From: Achatina immaculata
Taxonomy: Eukaryota; Mollusca; Gastropoda; Stylommatophora; Achatinidae
NCBI GenBank assembly: GCA_009760885.1
Contig: CM019692.1
Coordinates: forward strand, 55,197,710-55,261,709
Direction: 5' to 3'
DNA length: 64,000 nt
The notes below the pieces were generated by a model, which was not told the DNA's origin, did not search any database, and worked only from the letters and a program-made list of their open reading frames with translations. Positions 40,255-52,498 of this stretch are shown in pieces. The first letter of the stretch is position 1. Each line of letters starts with the position of its first letter. Both the position numbers and the translations under genes were made by a program.

Positions 40255-41039
40255 TGTGGTGTGCTATATTTGATATCCTTACCTTCTCTTGTGGTGAATT
40301 TACAATATATCCATAACTTTTCTTGTTGAGAATTTATAGTGTATCCTTATCTTCTCTTGTGGTGAATTTATAGTGTATGAAAAACAACAAATATTTGTAA
40401 ATTATTTACAGAATGGATAATAAACATTAAACAGTCCTACGAGACCTCGACCGTAGGTCGGCTCCAACTGTAACCAAACTGTAGGTCCTGTTAGGTCTGA
40501 AAGTCTCTCAAAAGATGAGTCCACTGTTTTATTCTGGCTTCTGCTGTTTATGCCCAGGGTATGTCTACTTTATCTTAGCCCATCGCTTGCTTTATATCAG
40601 GCGAAATGTGTCTGATGTAAGTTCTGCCGCCATTTAGGAACTTATTGGTTAAGAAGAAGAAGAAGAAGTGGAAGAAGAAGGTACCTCTATTCATCTTCGC
40701 CTGCAGCTTTATTGTTAGCCATTAGATCACTGCTGTTTCAATTTCATTTAATGAATGCATGAGATTGTAAGTGACTGTATTCACATCAGATCGTACGGAC
40801 TAGCAATGGTGACTTTTTTTCTTGTTAACTAACAAAAAAAACAAAACAAAACACACGCACAATCACATATACAGTTACACACACACTATAGATTAGTCCG
40901 TTTATTTGTATACACCATTTGCATATGGTGTGAATGTGTGAACTAATTTATGAACTAAACACAGTACAATATATGTGGAAATAATTTGTCAGTCTGATTT
41001 TTTTCCTTCTAAATTTTGTCTCAGGTTTCTGAGTGCAGC
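40255..41039. other. Mostly unassigned; internal LINE-A scrap
   Basis: Bases 40689-40757 (CATCTTCGCCTGCAGCTTTA, TTGTTAGCCATTAGA) match the LINE-A NNKAAGEDE coding region in minus orientation. It is preceded by a GAA-rich stretch. Confidence 0.45.
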
Positions 41040-41087
41040 AGTTCCTGTATCAAAGCATAATTACAGCAGCAGAAGCAAGTGCTGGAC

Positions 41088-41142
41088 TGCACGCACGCAC
41101 GCACGCATGCACACACACACACGCACACTCACACACACACAA
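41088..41142. repeat. (CA)n/(CG CA)n microsatellite inside LINE-A
   Basis: Lies between LINE-A segments AAGCAAGTGCTGGA and TAGAAAAGCATGGATATC, which are only about 13 bp apart in the intact copy. It therefore arose within the element. Confidence 0.8.
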
Positions 41143-41822
41143 ACTAGAAAAGCATGGATATCGGAAAACATACGGAAATACATACATGAAAGACGAGCAG
41201 CCAAATTAGTCATTTTGAATGTAAAGACGGACCTTGGAAAATATTTGGCAAAAGTAACATACAAAGAACTAGACTAAAAAGTTCCGCTAGAAGGGATAGA
41301 AGAGAATACTTGGACAATATGGCAAAAGAAGCAGAGAAAGCAGCAAAAACATGAGACAGTAAGACCCTATATAACATACAAAAGAGGTTAACAGGTACTA
41401 TTACACACAAAGAAAGATCAATATTTAGCAAAACTTGAACCCTATTAACATCAAGTAAATATCAAAAGCAAAGATGGGTCGAACACTTCCAAGAAGTGCT
41501 GAATCGATCACACCCAAAAGAATTGATAGACCTTGAAACCGACTTATCAATTCCACAACTAAAAGTGTTTTGCAGAGTCATTCTGAATAGACTTAAAGAT
41601 ATAGTCATTACTGCAGTGAGAGAAGAACAAGCAGGATTTCGAAACGGGAGAATCTGTCTCGACCGGATCTTTACTCTAAGAATAATACTTGAAGAACATA
41701 TCGAAAAGCAAAAACCATTAATACTGTACTTCATAGACTTTAAGGTGCATTTGATAGCATACACAGAGATTCACTGAGGAGAATTTTAAGACTATAAGGA
41801 ATATCATCTAAAATTCTCAACA

Positions 41823-41862
<40 letters not shown>

Positions 41863-44800
41863 GAACCTTAAGTGCCCAGGGCACATGGGGCTTCCGCAAG
41901 GGTTTTCCACAAATGCCTGTCCTTCGCCTTTTTTTCTGCTCTTGCCCAGGTGAGCCCTCTACTGCTCAACATCCTTTCTGTTGTTCTTCTCCATGTCTCT
42001 TTTGGTCTACCCTTACTTCTGTTCCCCTGTGGTGTCCATCTTAGTGCTATTTTTGGTAGTGAGTTGTCAGTCATTCGGAGCACATGTACCAATCATCGCC
42101 AGCGTCTTTCCTCAATAATTGTTGTCAGTGGCTTCATCTGCATTTCTGCCAATAAGATGTTATTTCTTATGGTGTTTGGCCAAAATATTTTTCTAATTCT
42201 TCGTAAATATTTAGTCTGGAAAGAATTCAACTTGTTTTCTATGGTTTTGGTGATTTTCCAGCATTCACTTCCATAGAGTAGTACACTTAGAACATTACTC
42301 TTAAATATCCTGATTTTCATATTTATGCTTAGTTTTTTTTATTTCCATATAGTCTGCAGCATTGCAAAAGCCTGGTTTGCTCTAGTAAGTCTGCTGTTGA
42401 TGTCCTCTGTGCTGTCTCCATTTTCTACTACTCTACTGCCAAGGTATACAAATTCGTTGACCTCCTCCACTAACTTGTTATCTACTCTGAGTACATTTCT
42501 GTTGTTCACATTTTGCTTCATTAACTTTGTCTTTCCTACGTTGATCTTTAGTCCTATGTTGTTTGCATTCTGAGTTAGCTTGTTTATTTTATTTTGCTTA
42601 TCTTTGTGACTGCTTGATAATAGACAAATGTCGTCCGCAGAGTCAAGGTCCTCCAGCACTGTGTCAAGGGTCCATTGTAATCCTCTGCGTTTGTCTGATG
42701 TTGCCTCCTTCATTAACCAGTCTACTGCCAAGATAAATAATGTTGGTGATAGTACACATCCCTGTTTCACTCCTGTTTGTACCCTAAAGCTGCTGGAGGT
42801 ATGTTCTCCACAGATCACTTTGCACTGAAAACCCTCATATAGGGCTTTGATTACATTAACTATCTTATGGGGGAGGCCATGGCATCTTAGGATTTTCCAC
42901 AGTGCATCTCTGTTGACACTGTCAAAGGCTTTCTCAAAATCTATAAACAATGCATATGTTGTGCTATGCCACTCATTTGCCTGTTCTAATATTTGTCTAA
43001 GTACAAATATGTGGTCTATGCATGATCTTCCTTTCCTAAATCCCACCTGCTCTTTCCGAAGTTTTTCCTCAAGTGTTGGTACAATTCTGTTGATGATTAT
43101 TCTGCAAAATACTTTACTGGTGAGTGGCAGTAGGGTAATGCCTCTCCAGTTCCCGCAATCTCTGAGGTCACCCTTCTTTGGTAGTTTTACTATAAGGCCA
43201 GTTTTTCACTCCTCTGGGGCTTTTTCTAGATCCCAAATTTGTTGTAATATCCGGCAAAGTTGTTTTGGTGTTTCTGTTTCTTCTGCTTTCAACATCTCAG
43301 CGGTCACTTCATCTTCACCTGGTGCCCTGTCTGATTTTAGCTTCTTTATCGCCTCCTTTACTTCACTTATTGTTATTGGTCCTGTATTGATGTTTAGTTC
43401 CGTTTTTGCTTCAGGTATGTCTATTGTTTGTGCTGCTTGTGTTCTGTTTAGTAGGGTGTTAAAGTGTTCCTTCCATCTTTCAATTTTTTCTCTTTCTCCA
43501 CTGACCAGTTGTCCATTTTGTGTCCTTACTGCACTTTCACATCTTGTGTTGAAGTTACCTGTCATCTGCTTTGTGATTTTATATATGGTTTTCATATCAT
43601 TTGTATATGCTGCTTTCTCTGCTGCTTCTGCTAAGTTGTCATAGTATTGACGTTTATCTTGACGGCATGATTCCTTCACTTCTTTGTCTTTTTGTGCATA
43701 ATTACTTAAAACGTGTTCTTTAAGCCATTGTGATTTGGTGTTCAGTAATTTTTTCTTGATTTCTTTTCTTTGCTCTATCTTTTCCCATGTGGTCTTGCTT
43801 ATCCATTCCTCTTTTCTCCGTTTCCGATATCCCAGCACCTCTTTTGCGTTTCCTGTAGTGTTTTATTGAAATCTAGTATGGACATTTCTGCTTCGTCTTG
43901 TAGGACACTGAAGCGGTTCTTAAGTACTATTGAGAATTCATTTCTTGTTTGCTGGTCTTTCAGTTTTCTTGTATCAAAATGTATCTTTCTGTGTTCTCCG
44001 ATTTTGGCTTTCCTTAATTTTAGTTTTATTTTGCTACCAGAAGGTTGTGATCACTTCCTACATCTGCTCCTTTCCTTGCTCGCACATCTTGTAGTGACCG
44101 TTTCCACTTGTTGTTTATGTGATCGATTTGGTTTTCTATGGTTTTATCTGGTGACCTCCAAGTCACCTTATGGATGTTTTTATGTTGGAAAATTGTCCCT
44201 CCGATGGTCATCATGTTTTCTTCACAGAAACTGCACAGTCTTTCTCCATTTTCATTTATTTCTCCGATTCCTTCTCTTCCAGTGATTCTTCTTCTATCTT
44301 CACTTCCTTCACCTACTTTTGCATTGAAGTCGTCCAAGATGAGTAGCACATCATGCTTGGGTATTGTTTCTACTGTGGCTTGGAGGTTGTTGTAAAAATC
44401 TTCTTTTAAGTCCTCTTCAGCTGCTTCTGTTGGTGCATAACAAACTATAATAGACAGCTTCGTGAATCTTGAGTTGAACCGTGCATATAATAATCTCTCA
44501 TTTATTGGGGTCCATTTCAGCAATGCTTGATGCTTCTTTTGTTATAATCAATGCTACTCCTCCTTCATGAAGATCTTCTTTACCTGACCATATTATTGTA
44601 TCTTCTGTGTGCTGTGTTGTTAATTTCCTTCTGCCTTGTCCTGTCCATCTTGTTTCTTGTATTCCTAGTATGTCTAGTTTGTATCTGTGCATTTCCTTGA
44701 TGGTTTGTGCTAGTTTTCCAGTCTGGTTAAGTGTTCTTACATTCCAGCTGCCTATTTGCATCTTGTGTTTAGTTCCAGGAGGTCTGCAGTCGGGCTGGGG

Positions 44801-45036
44801 ACTTCCAGTGGCTGGCTTTCATCCACAACCTTCATGGGCTCAGTTTCCTGATAAGCATTTCTCCTTCCACCTGCATTTGTTTTTTCCCTTGCTTCCGTTT
44901 CTGTAGCAGTCTGATAGTTTTTTTACCAGATAGGGTTGCTGGCCCTATGCCGAACCCTCCTTAGTCACCTTTTACGATCATGCGTGGTAGGGTACAGTGG
45001 TCATATTCTTTGCAGATCCCGGGTACCACACGGGGG
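41823..45036 (-). mobile_element. Full-length LINE-C, 3214 bp, TSD AAAATTCTCAACA
   Basis: Thirteen-base direct repeats at 41810-41822 and 45037-45049 bound it. The 5' end begins CCCCCGTGTGGTACCCGGGA and has a ~275-bp leader before the first ATG. The 3' end has (GA)n directly after the coding region. The 5' leader motif with GATCGTAAAAGGTGACTAAG is of the kind seen in RTE-like elements. Orientation is opposite to the LINE-A it sits in. Confidence 0.93.
41868..44761 (-). pseudogene. LINE-C endonuclease-reverse transcriptase, broken into several frames
   Basis: A single APE-RT polyprotein would be expected. The endonuclease N-terminus (44761-44498) has WNVRTLNQTGK and LDILGIQETRW. The next frame (44523-44026) has VCYAPTEAAEED, LLILDDFNAKVG (usual Gly of GDFN is Asp) and the catalytic SDHN. 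The linker is at 43838-43206 (RAPGEDEVTAEMLK). RT at 43046-42339 has FIDFEKAFDSVNRDALW, GVKQGCVLSPTLF and LDSADDICLLSS, where the residue before ADD is Ser rather than the usual Phe or Tyr. The C-terminal frames 42320-42093 and 42092-41868 end GRPKETWRRT to CALGT. The breaks are few, so it is inactive but not old. Confidence 0.85.
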
Positions 45037-45725
45037 AAAATTCTCAACACAACTAAGTTTAAATAATGAAACTTCCCATTAATCAAAATGAAAAATACAT
45101 GTAGAAGGGACATATATTGAAGAAGTCAGTTAATTTGCATACCTTGGCAGCTACATAGACCAGGATGGTGACACCAGAAAGGAAGTTAGAATCAGAATTG
45201 CAAAAGCAGCACTGACCTTCAAGAACACTGAGAACATATGGTATTCAAAAGTTATAAGCACAAAAACCAAGTTAAAAGTATTCCATTCAAATGTAATATC
45301 TACCCTCATTTATGCATGCGAAAGCAGGAAAACAGCAAAAGAAATAGACAATAAATTAGACTCCTTTGAAAACAAATGCTAAAGCAAATACTCGGCATCA
45401 AGTGGAACGAATTCAAGAACAACACAGATACAAGACAGATGAGGAAACAACAACCTGTCTTATGGGTGATCAGAAAAAAGAAGATGGACATGTGTCGGTC
45501 ACATGATGAGAAGAAACAGTCAGAGAATCCCAAAACAAGCTATCAATCCGAAGAAAAAGAGGTCGACCAAGTCAAACTGTAAAGAGGGCATTGTTAAGAA
45601 AGGCCAGTTTAGTGGTCATAACATCTCTTGATGAGGTTGAAAAGCTCACCGAAAACAGGAAAACTTGACGAACTACCATGCGAGCCCCATGTGATGTTTA
45701 ACGCCACGGGAAGGATGAAAGATAA

Positions 45726-47021
45726 GTTCAAGTATCATGGCCGAACTGTGGCGTAATAATTAAAGTTGGTAAAAAAAATTATAATGAAAGACACTTTTAT
45801 ACTTATTTTATGCCGGGCACGCTGATAACTGATACTTGTCACAAAGGCCATTAAGTCGCCAGTGAAGATAATACGCGGATAATGCTCATATTATATTGGT
45901 AGGCCCTGTTGGAGGAAGGGGGTCCAACCGGTGCATTGATTCGGGCCCTGGAGTGTTTTCTTTGTTATAAGAGTGATTTCGGAGGCTTTCTGGGGAAGTT
46001 GGGGGAGGGGAGATGAAAACAAATAGGCGAGGGGTTGGGAGTTTTGCACCGGCTTACCAAATTTTTTGTCAGGGACGCCCTGTTATGTTGCAGGTCATAA
46101 TATTTATTGACATGCTGGAACGAAGACCGTAAGTGTGAGACTTAGGCTAATGTCCTCATGTCCTCTTAGCAAGCTTAATTACTTTTATGGACGCCCGAAG
46201 TGTTTTAAACCAGCCTTCTTCAATTAAATCTAGTATCATCGAGTTAAATGTATGATTATGTGGATCAGAGATAATTATCTCCTTAGCTGACAGTTCTTAA
46301 GTCTTATGAGTCTTGACATCTGAGGAAAAACTCTATTACAACTTACATATTTATTCTTACGAAACTTAGCCCGACTTTTATTAAAATATTTCTCATGCTT
46401 TTATTTTAATAAAAATTAACATCTTGTTTTTCAGCGAATTGAAACATCCAGCCAAAGATAGATGAGAAGTTCAACTCGCCCAACCAGAAGCAGCCATGAA
46501 TGGAAGGGAGGAGCGAATTTAAGAAACAAGAAAATGAACCAATTAGCTACTGATGTGCTAACAAATATGTCCCATGAAATTTGCATGTCCTACCTGTGTG
46601 AAGCGTTCGTGCCTTCACATTTCTAAGCTACAGCATTGTGAGGCTGGGTGGGAGGCGGGGGTTGTGGGGTGGGGGAGTGCAGTAACTGTCCTTTAACTGT
46701 CTTCACCCTTCCAGAGAAATCCCAGGTACCCCATATTTGAGGCTGGATGGACCCCGCTGCCGGTTGGTTAGAGAAAAATCACGCGACCTTTTGGTCGGCA
46801 CTTTGATCATTTACACCACCTCTGGCTTAAATACTAGAGCATATATTAAACACTAGAACATACATTAAAGTACTTGAACATACATTAACTACTAGAACAT
46901 ACACTATACTAGTGTTGCGATATATTTAAAACGAAACTGAGCTATACAATCGTATTACGAAGAATAATGATGTTCTGTAATAAACGCAGCTTCCAGATGC
47001 AGATTAGGTCAGTAGAAAGAG
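45726..47021. other. Unassigned region
   Basis: G-rich patches near 45980 and 46650. No element or exon supported. Confidence 0.4.
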
Positions 47022-47255
47022 AGATTCATTCATTCATTCCTTTGCATGTCCCTTGTGGAACTTTGCCTCCCAAACAGCACTCCTGTAGGCCTCTCGGTTG
47101 TGAGCAAGATGGCCTGCTGCTGCTGCATCCATTTCCAGATCATCAACGATGTCTTGCAGCCATCTTCGTTTCGGTCTTCCTCTCTTTCTTTTTCCCATTA
47201 TGTATCCTTCCAATATGGTCTTCTCTAAATTATCATGACGTTTAATGTGGCCATA
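47022..47255 (-). mobile_element. LINE-E 3' end
   Basis: ATTCATTCATTC tail then the coding end, nearly identical to 26217-26450; encodes GHIKRHDNLEKTILEGYIMG and KRGRPKRRWLQDIVDDLEMD. No clear target-site duplication. Confidence 0.85.
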
Positions 47256-48194
47256 ACGATCATTATTATTGTTGTCTCCGACCAATATTTGTTAAATAAT
47301 AAGCGCAAATGACAGAGTAATGACGCGAAAACTGTAACAACTGTTTCAATATTTGATGCAGGCAAACAGTCATCCTAAGGCAGAGATCTAAAATGCGTTT
47401 ATACGAGATGCATGGCCGCTGGAACAAAGGTTTGCAGCGTTGCTAATTAAAGCTGCCGACGTACAGCAACAAAAATAACATATAACAAAAGCAAATTATG
47501 AAGAGCAGAGATGTCAACATCCGACTGACAATTGTGAAAGCGAAAACGAACAAAACTGCTTGTCACATTACATTACCGTTCATCATCATGTGACAGTGGT
47601 TTTCAAATTTGTTCAGACTACGGCCCCTTCGTCTCTCAAGCACCCACAGAAACCTTTTTTTCTTTAGCTCTGTTCTTTCTGACCTGCTTCCTCTTTCTCA
47701 TCACTGCTCGTCGAGATGTACTCAATGTCCTTGTAGGGGTGGTAGCACCAGGGCCTTAGAAATTTTGTAAGCCGGTACAACCCCCACCCCCCCCCCCCCC
47801 CCCGGTTATTTGTTTTCATCCACTGCTGGCTAATTGATCCCCGAAGTCCCCCAGGCCCATCCTTAAGACAAGGAAACCGCTCAGGGCCCCGGAGCGATGC
47901 ACTCCGTTCTGAACTCCCCCTCACCTCTTCCATGTAGGGCCCGGGTAGCATTTACTTTGGAAACCACTGACATATGGCAATGGAAAAAGTACATCAATAG
48001 ATAGTTAATTAGCCTACCCCCCACCCCCCGCATGCACTTTTTTTTCAAACAAGGAAAGAAAACAATTTAAAAAAATAATTGCTGTTTCAGTATTTTCCCT
48101 CAGTGATATATAACTCATTCTGGTTTGCGTGACCGGAGTTTATTGGACATTTTGTTTTCTCAGTTTAAACAAAAAGTCAGAAAATATACTCTTC
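47256..48194. other. Unassigned region with C-rich runs
   Basis: A C20-type run near 47784 and CCCC-rich DNA at 48015-48028. No coding support. Confidence 0.4.
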
Positions 48195-48572
48195 TGTGTT
48201 ACTGCTATATATTTTAAGTTACTGCTATATGTTTTATGTTACTGCTATATGTTATATGTCACTGGCGTGTGTTTTATGTTACTGCTATATGTTTTCAGTT
48301 ACTGCTGTAATTTTTATGTTACTGCTATTTGCTGTATGTTTTGTGCTACTGTTATAGGTTTTATGTTACTCCTATATGTTATATGTCGCTGCTGTATGTT
48401 TTATGTTACTGCTATATGTTATATGTCGTTTGCTGTATGTTTTATGTTACTGCTATATGTTATATGTCGTTACTGTATGTTTTATGTTACTGCTATATGT
48501 TATATGGCACTGCTGTATGTTTTATGCTGCTGCTATATGTTTTATATTACTGCTATATGTTTTCTGTCACGT
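48195..48572. repeat. ~20-bp minisatellite GTTACTGCTATATGTTTTAT
   Basis: About 19 imperfect units. The frame reads as a hydrophobic Leu/Tyr/Cys repeat in all three plus frames, which is why long spurious frames appear. Confidence 0.9.
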
Positions 48573-48610
48573 CATGATAACTGTGAAAACAGCAAGACCA
48601 GTTTCGGACA

Positions 48611-50075
48611 AAAAGCCGCACGTGAAGATGAAATAACAGCCGAAATGCTAAAAGCTATCAATAGTGATAACAAGAGACAACTACAGAGAATGTTTAACAA
48701 GATTTGGAAAGAAGAAAAGGTTCCTTCTAAATGGAAAAAAAGGAATCATTGTTAAAATACAAAAAAAAAAGACAACCTTAGTGACTGTAACAACTGGAGA
48801 GGAGTAACCTTAATATCAGTTGTGTCAAAAGTATTTTGCAAGGTCATTTTGAATAGACTCAAAGATATATCGGATACCGCAATGAGAGAAGAACAAGCAG
48901 GATTTCGAAAAGGGAGAAGCTGTCTCGACCAGATCTTTACTCTAAGAGTAATACTTGAAGAACATATTGAAAAGCAGAAACCATTAATACTGAACCTCAT
49001 AGACTTTAAAAAGGCATTTGATAGTATACACAGAGATTCAATATGGAGAATTTTAAGTCTATATGGAATACCATTTAAAATTGTCAACATCGTTAAGGAC
49101 CTCTACAACGGATATGTTTGTGCAGTCAAAACAGAAGAAGTGAATGGTTCCAGATTGAAACAGACATGAAACAAGGATGTATACTGTCTCCTTTGCTTTT
49201 TATAATTACAATAGACTTCGTAATGAAAAAAATGCTGCACAGATAACACAGGTATTGACTGGGTACAAGGGACCCAACTAGAAGATCTTGATTTTGCTGA
49301 TGACATAACTCTTATCAGTAACAATGTGAATTCCATGCAAGAAAAAAACAGATAGCCTGACTTCACTGGCTAGCAAAATAGGACTTGAAAATAACAAGGA
49401 CAAAACAAAAATAATGAAACTTCCCATTAATCAAAATGGAAAAATACACATAGAAGGGACAGATATTGAAGAAGTCAATCAATTTGCATACCTTAGAAGC
49501 TACATAGACCAGGATGGTGATACCAGAAAGGGAGTTAGAATTAGAATTGCAAAAGCAGCATCGATCTTCAAGAATCTTGAGAAAATATGGAATTCAAAAG
49601 TTAGAAACACTAAAACCAAGTTAAGACTATTCAATTCAAATGTAATATCCACCCTCATTTATGCATCCGAAAGCTGGAAAACAACTAAAGAAATAGACAA
49701 GAAATTAGACTCTTGTGAAACAAATGCCTAAGGAAAATACTCGGTATCAAGTGGAACGAATTTAAGAACAATGCAGAGATAAGACAGATGACTGAACAAC
49801 AACCAGTCTCGTGGATGATCAGGAAAAGGAGATGGACATATGTTGGTCACGTGATGAGAAGAAACGATCAGAGAATCTCAAAACAAGCTATCAAGTGGAA
49901 CAAAACAGACCAGAGAAAAAGAAGCAGACCGTGTGAAACGCTGAAGAAGACATTGTTAAGAGAGGCATAAAATCCCTTGATGAGGTTGAAAGACTCGCCG
50001 AAGACAGGAAAAATTGGCGAACTACCTTTCGAGCCCTATGTGACGTTTAACGGCACGGGAAGGATATAAGATATA
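48611..50075 (+). mobile_element. LINE-A, 1465 bp, 5'-truncated, imperfect TSD
   Basis: Flanks 48600-48610 and 50076-50086 (AGTTTCGGACA and AGTTTTGGACA) differ by one base. It starts at AGEDEITAEML and runs to ALCDV with the standard tail. Frameshifts occur at about 48745 and 49135-49235, and a one-base gain near 49343 (A-run). It lacks about 6 codons (TEEGMS region) and 8 codons near 49965. Most RT blocks are still readable. Confidence 0.9.
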
Positions 50076-50329
50076 AGTTTTGGACAGTGACTTGTTGGAA
50101 TATACGCCTGATCTTTTCTATGGTGAATCATACATATATAAAGGCGAATTGTGGTTTCGTTTCATGTCCAAGATCTCTGAGAACCGACTGTTGTAATCTG
50201 TCAACCCTACTAAATTCTCCCCGCTTCCAGATGTTTTATTTCCCCCGCCTTCGACATCCAGAAACTTGTTATTTTTTTTTCTGCTTCTAAGTTCACACAT
50301 CACTTTGTTCGTAATTCTATTATGAGCAT

Positions 50330-50700
50330 TTATGCTCGTCTTTCAAAGCAGGAGGAGACCACAAAGCTAATTTTTAAAAATGTGTTGTCCTTGTATGTGA
50401 TCACTGAAAAAGACCCACGCCGAAATATTAGATGTTTGTATGTTCTTCTTTTGTACGTTATCATCCTACTTCCTTATTCTCTCCCATTTGTGTTTCTGCT
50501 CAGTTTCCTCATTTCATTTGTCTTTTTGTAAAACTGTACCATACATCTTTGTCTAGCTTGTTAGTAACTCTAGAATGTTTATCATGCTTATCATCAGTTT
50601 GCTTGCATTGCTCGTCTACATACGTTTATTTTGTCTATTTGCATTCGCTTCTTATCTCATTTTGAGTCTTGTCAATAAAACCAGCTGTATTATTTTTGCT
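50330..50700 (+). mobile_element. Possible Penelope-like 3' region of another family
   Basis: The phrase AAGACCCACGCCGAAATATT resembles the pattern found just 3' of Penelope-type endonucleases (compare GGCTCATGCCGAAACGTCAC in the copy at 36905, reversed). It is followed by a T-rich tract and AATAAA. No coding part, so weak. Confidence 0.25.
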
Positions 50701-50711
50701 TTTATTAATTT

Positions 50712-50760
50712 CTCTCTCTCTCCCTCTTCTCTCTTCCCCCTCTCCGTCTCTCTCTCTCTC

Positions 50761-50800
<40 letters not shown>
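50712..50800. repeat. (CT)n simple repeat
   Basis: Pyrimidine run of about 90 bp, mostly CT dinucleotides. Confidence 0.9.
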
Positions 50801-50804
<4 letters not shown>

Positions 50805-52222
50805 CTTTGGTAATTTCCTTCCTTGCCCGATTGCCTGAATCATGTGGCGATTCATATTGTTCATTAATATTTTATATTTTTCTGTTCATTAATATTTTAT
50901 ATTTTTTCTCTTTATTAATATTCTATATCTTGTCTGTTCATTAATATATTATGTTTTCCGTTCATTAACATTCTATTTCTTTTCTAGAATGATCTATCTA
51001 TTCATAACCACGAATCTGTGTTTGTCCCTGAGTTATTTACTCTTCAACAAGTCTCCTATTTAGTTTAATGCATTGTTTATATTCCTTCCGTGTGCTTTAG
51101 TTGAAATCTTCGGGGTTTTTTTTTTCCTTTTTCCCTGCACATTGGATACAGGCTCTGACGGTGTTCTCATTGTTAATGAAATATGTTTCAGAATTATTGA
51201 GAATGTTGTCGATTTGATTAACACCCCTTTACGTCTAGGTTGGTGCGTGTAGGTAGTCTTCTGGGATGTTGTTTAAACCACGTGTTTCCAATAGTAGTGG
51301 CGTGATCCCCCTATTTTTTATCAGTTTATCTCCCTTCCTTTCCCCACATTTCTTGAAATAGACATTTATATTTTTGCACTTGACCTTTGCGTTATCAGGT
51401 CCAAGGTACTATTTCATCAGAAAAAAAAAAGATTGTCTAAAAATTACCCCAGAAGTGTAATTTGATGTTGTTTAAGTTCTTAACTGTCACTTGGTTTGGA
51501 GTGATGTACTTGATGGTGGAAATAGACGTCAATTTCAGTCATAATAAACTGGAGCCGGGAATATCAAAATTGAACTTCTACTTTTGGAATGTAATAATAC
51601 ATTTAAAAAAAAAGAACTCTTAGACAGCAGGGACATATGTGGTATAACCTGAAGTAGGGTCTTTGCCATCGTGAATATTTTTTTGGAAGTAGGGTCTTTG
51701 GTCTAGGATCGTGAATATTTTTATGGAAGTAGGGTGTTTGGTCTAGGATCGTGAATGTTTTCATGGAAAGTATCACTTTCGGTATATTTAGTTAAAACTG
51801 ATAACATAGAGTATATGTGGCACGTTTTTCATATTTGGGCTATGGTTCAAATGAAGCCAGATTTTAAACAATTACTAGTGGGTAACACCTCTGGATTTAA
51901 CATGATTTATGATTTCACGACCCCACACGTTTGACAAACATTATTTGTACATCGATTTCCTTTAGAGCAAATACCCCCCCCCCCTCTCTCTCTCTTCCCC
52001 CTCCCCTTCAGTGCCAAAGACACACTGGGCTGCTGGTCGCAGAAGATTTCCACTTTTGTCGGTTCTTCGTTATCTTCTTGGCTATTTTCATGCCAGTTCT
52101 TTGTTTACCACCCATTTTCTCTTTTATAATGTGGAGTCCACGTCAAAGCTGTTCATGATAAGTGCAGATACTTTGCACCTAATACTCAAAATTTCACACG
52201 GCGCCATGATTTCCCAAGATTC
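50801..52222. other. Unassigned; 45-bp tandem repeat at 51645-51770
   Basis: GGAAGTAGGGTCTTTGGTCT and GATCGTGAATATTTTT recur about three times with a ~45-bp period. Short TTCATTAATATTTTATATTT repeats occur at 50870-50950. Nothing else identified. Confidence 0.55.
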
Positions 52223-52233
52223 ATAAGTTTTGC

Positions 52234-52487
52234 GGGTGTCTGAGTGGCGAAGTGGTTAGTGCACTGGTCTCTCATGGCGAAGGTCGGGGGTTCGAATCCG
52301 GCCGGCGGCACCCCAGTCACTCAGCTGTAGAAATGGGTACCTGACTTCTTCTGGAGTTGGGGAAGGAAAGGCAGCCAGGCGTGATACTGACCATATCACC
52401 CTCTAGTGTGCTGACAGGTCAAGGAAAATATGGCCACTAACACCATATCCCTATGTGCCTCTAAGGCATGACAGGGTTACCTTTACT
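52234..52487 (+). mobile_element. tRNA-derived SINE, full length 254 bp, TSD ATAAGTTTTGC
   Basis: Perfect 11-bp direct repeats at 52223-52233 and 52488-52498. The head is tRNA-like with RNA polymerase III boxes A (TGGCGAAGTGG, 52245-52255) and B (GGTTCGAATCC, 52289-52299) 33 bp apart. The body contains CACCCTCTAGTGTGCTGACA and GTCAAGGAAAATATGG, and the 3' end GGGTTACCTTTACT. It is the reference copy for the five partial SINEs in this window. Confidence 0.93.
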
Positions 52488-52498
52488 ATAAGTTTTGC

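Larger units (their letters stand above)
41040..45716 (+). mobile_element. LINE-A remnant split by a LINE-C insertion
   Basis: The left part, 41040-41822, covers the ITAAKVSTG linker to SKIVNI. The right part, 45050-45716, runs from the IMKIPINQ region to ALCDV-like CDV. Two deletions predate the insertion: about 95 codons before VFCKVILNRL (near 41565) and about 108 codons between the parts. Frames are broken by stops (for example at 41275). An expanded CA microsatellite interrupts the linker. Confidence 0.85.

Noticed and set aside
42847..43644. 265-codon plus-strand reading frame
   Set aside because: Antisense shadow of the LINE-C RT and linker.
48129..48755. 208-codon hydrophobic Leu/Tyr/Cys protein
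   Set aside because: Minisatellite frame running into LINE-A coding sequence.
52234..52312. Possible tRNA gene
   Set aside because: A and B boxes are present, but it is continuous with the SINE body and has an 11-bp TSD around the full 254 bp; the cloverleaf is imperfect.
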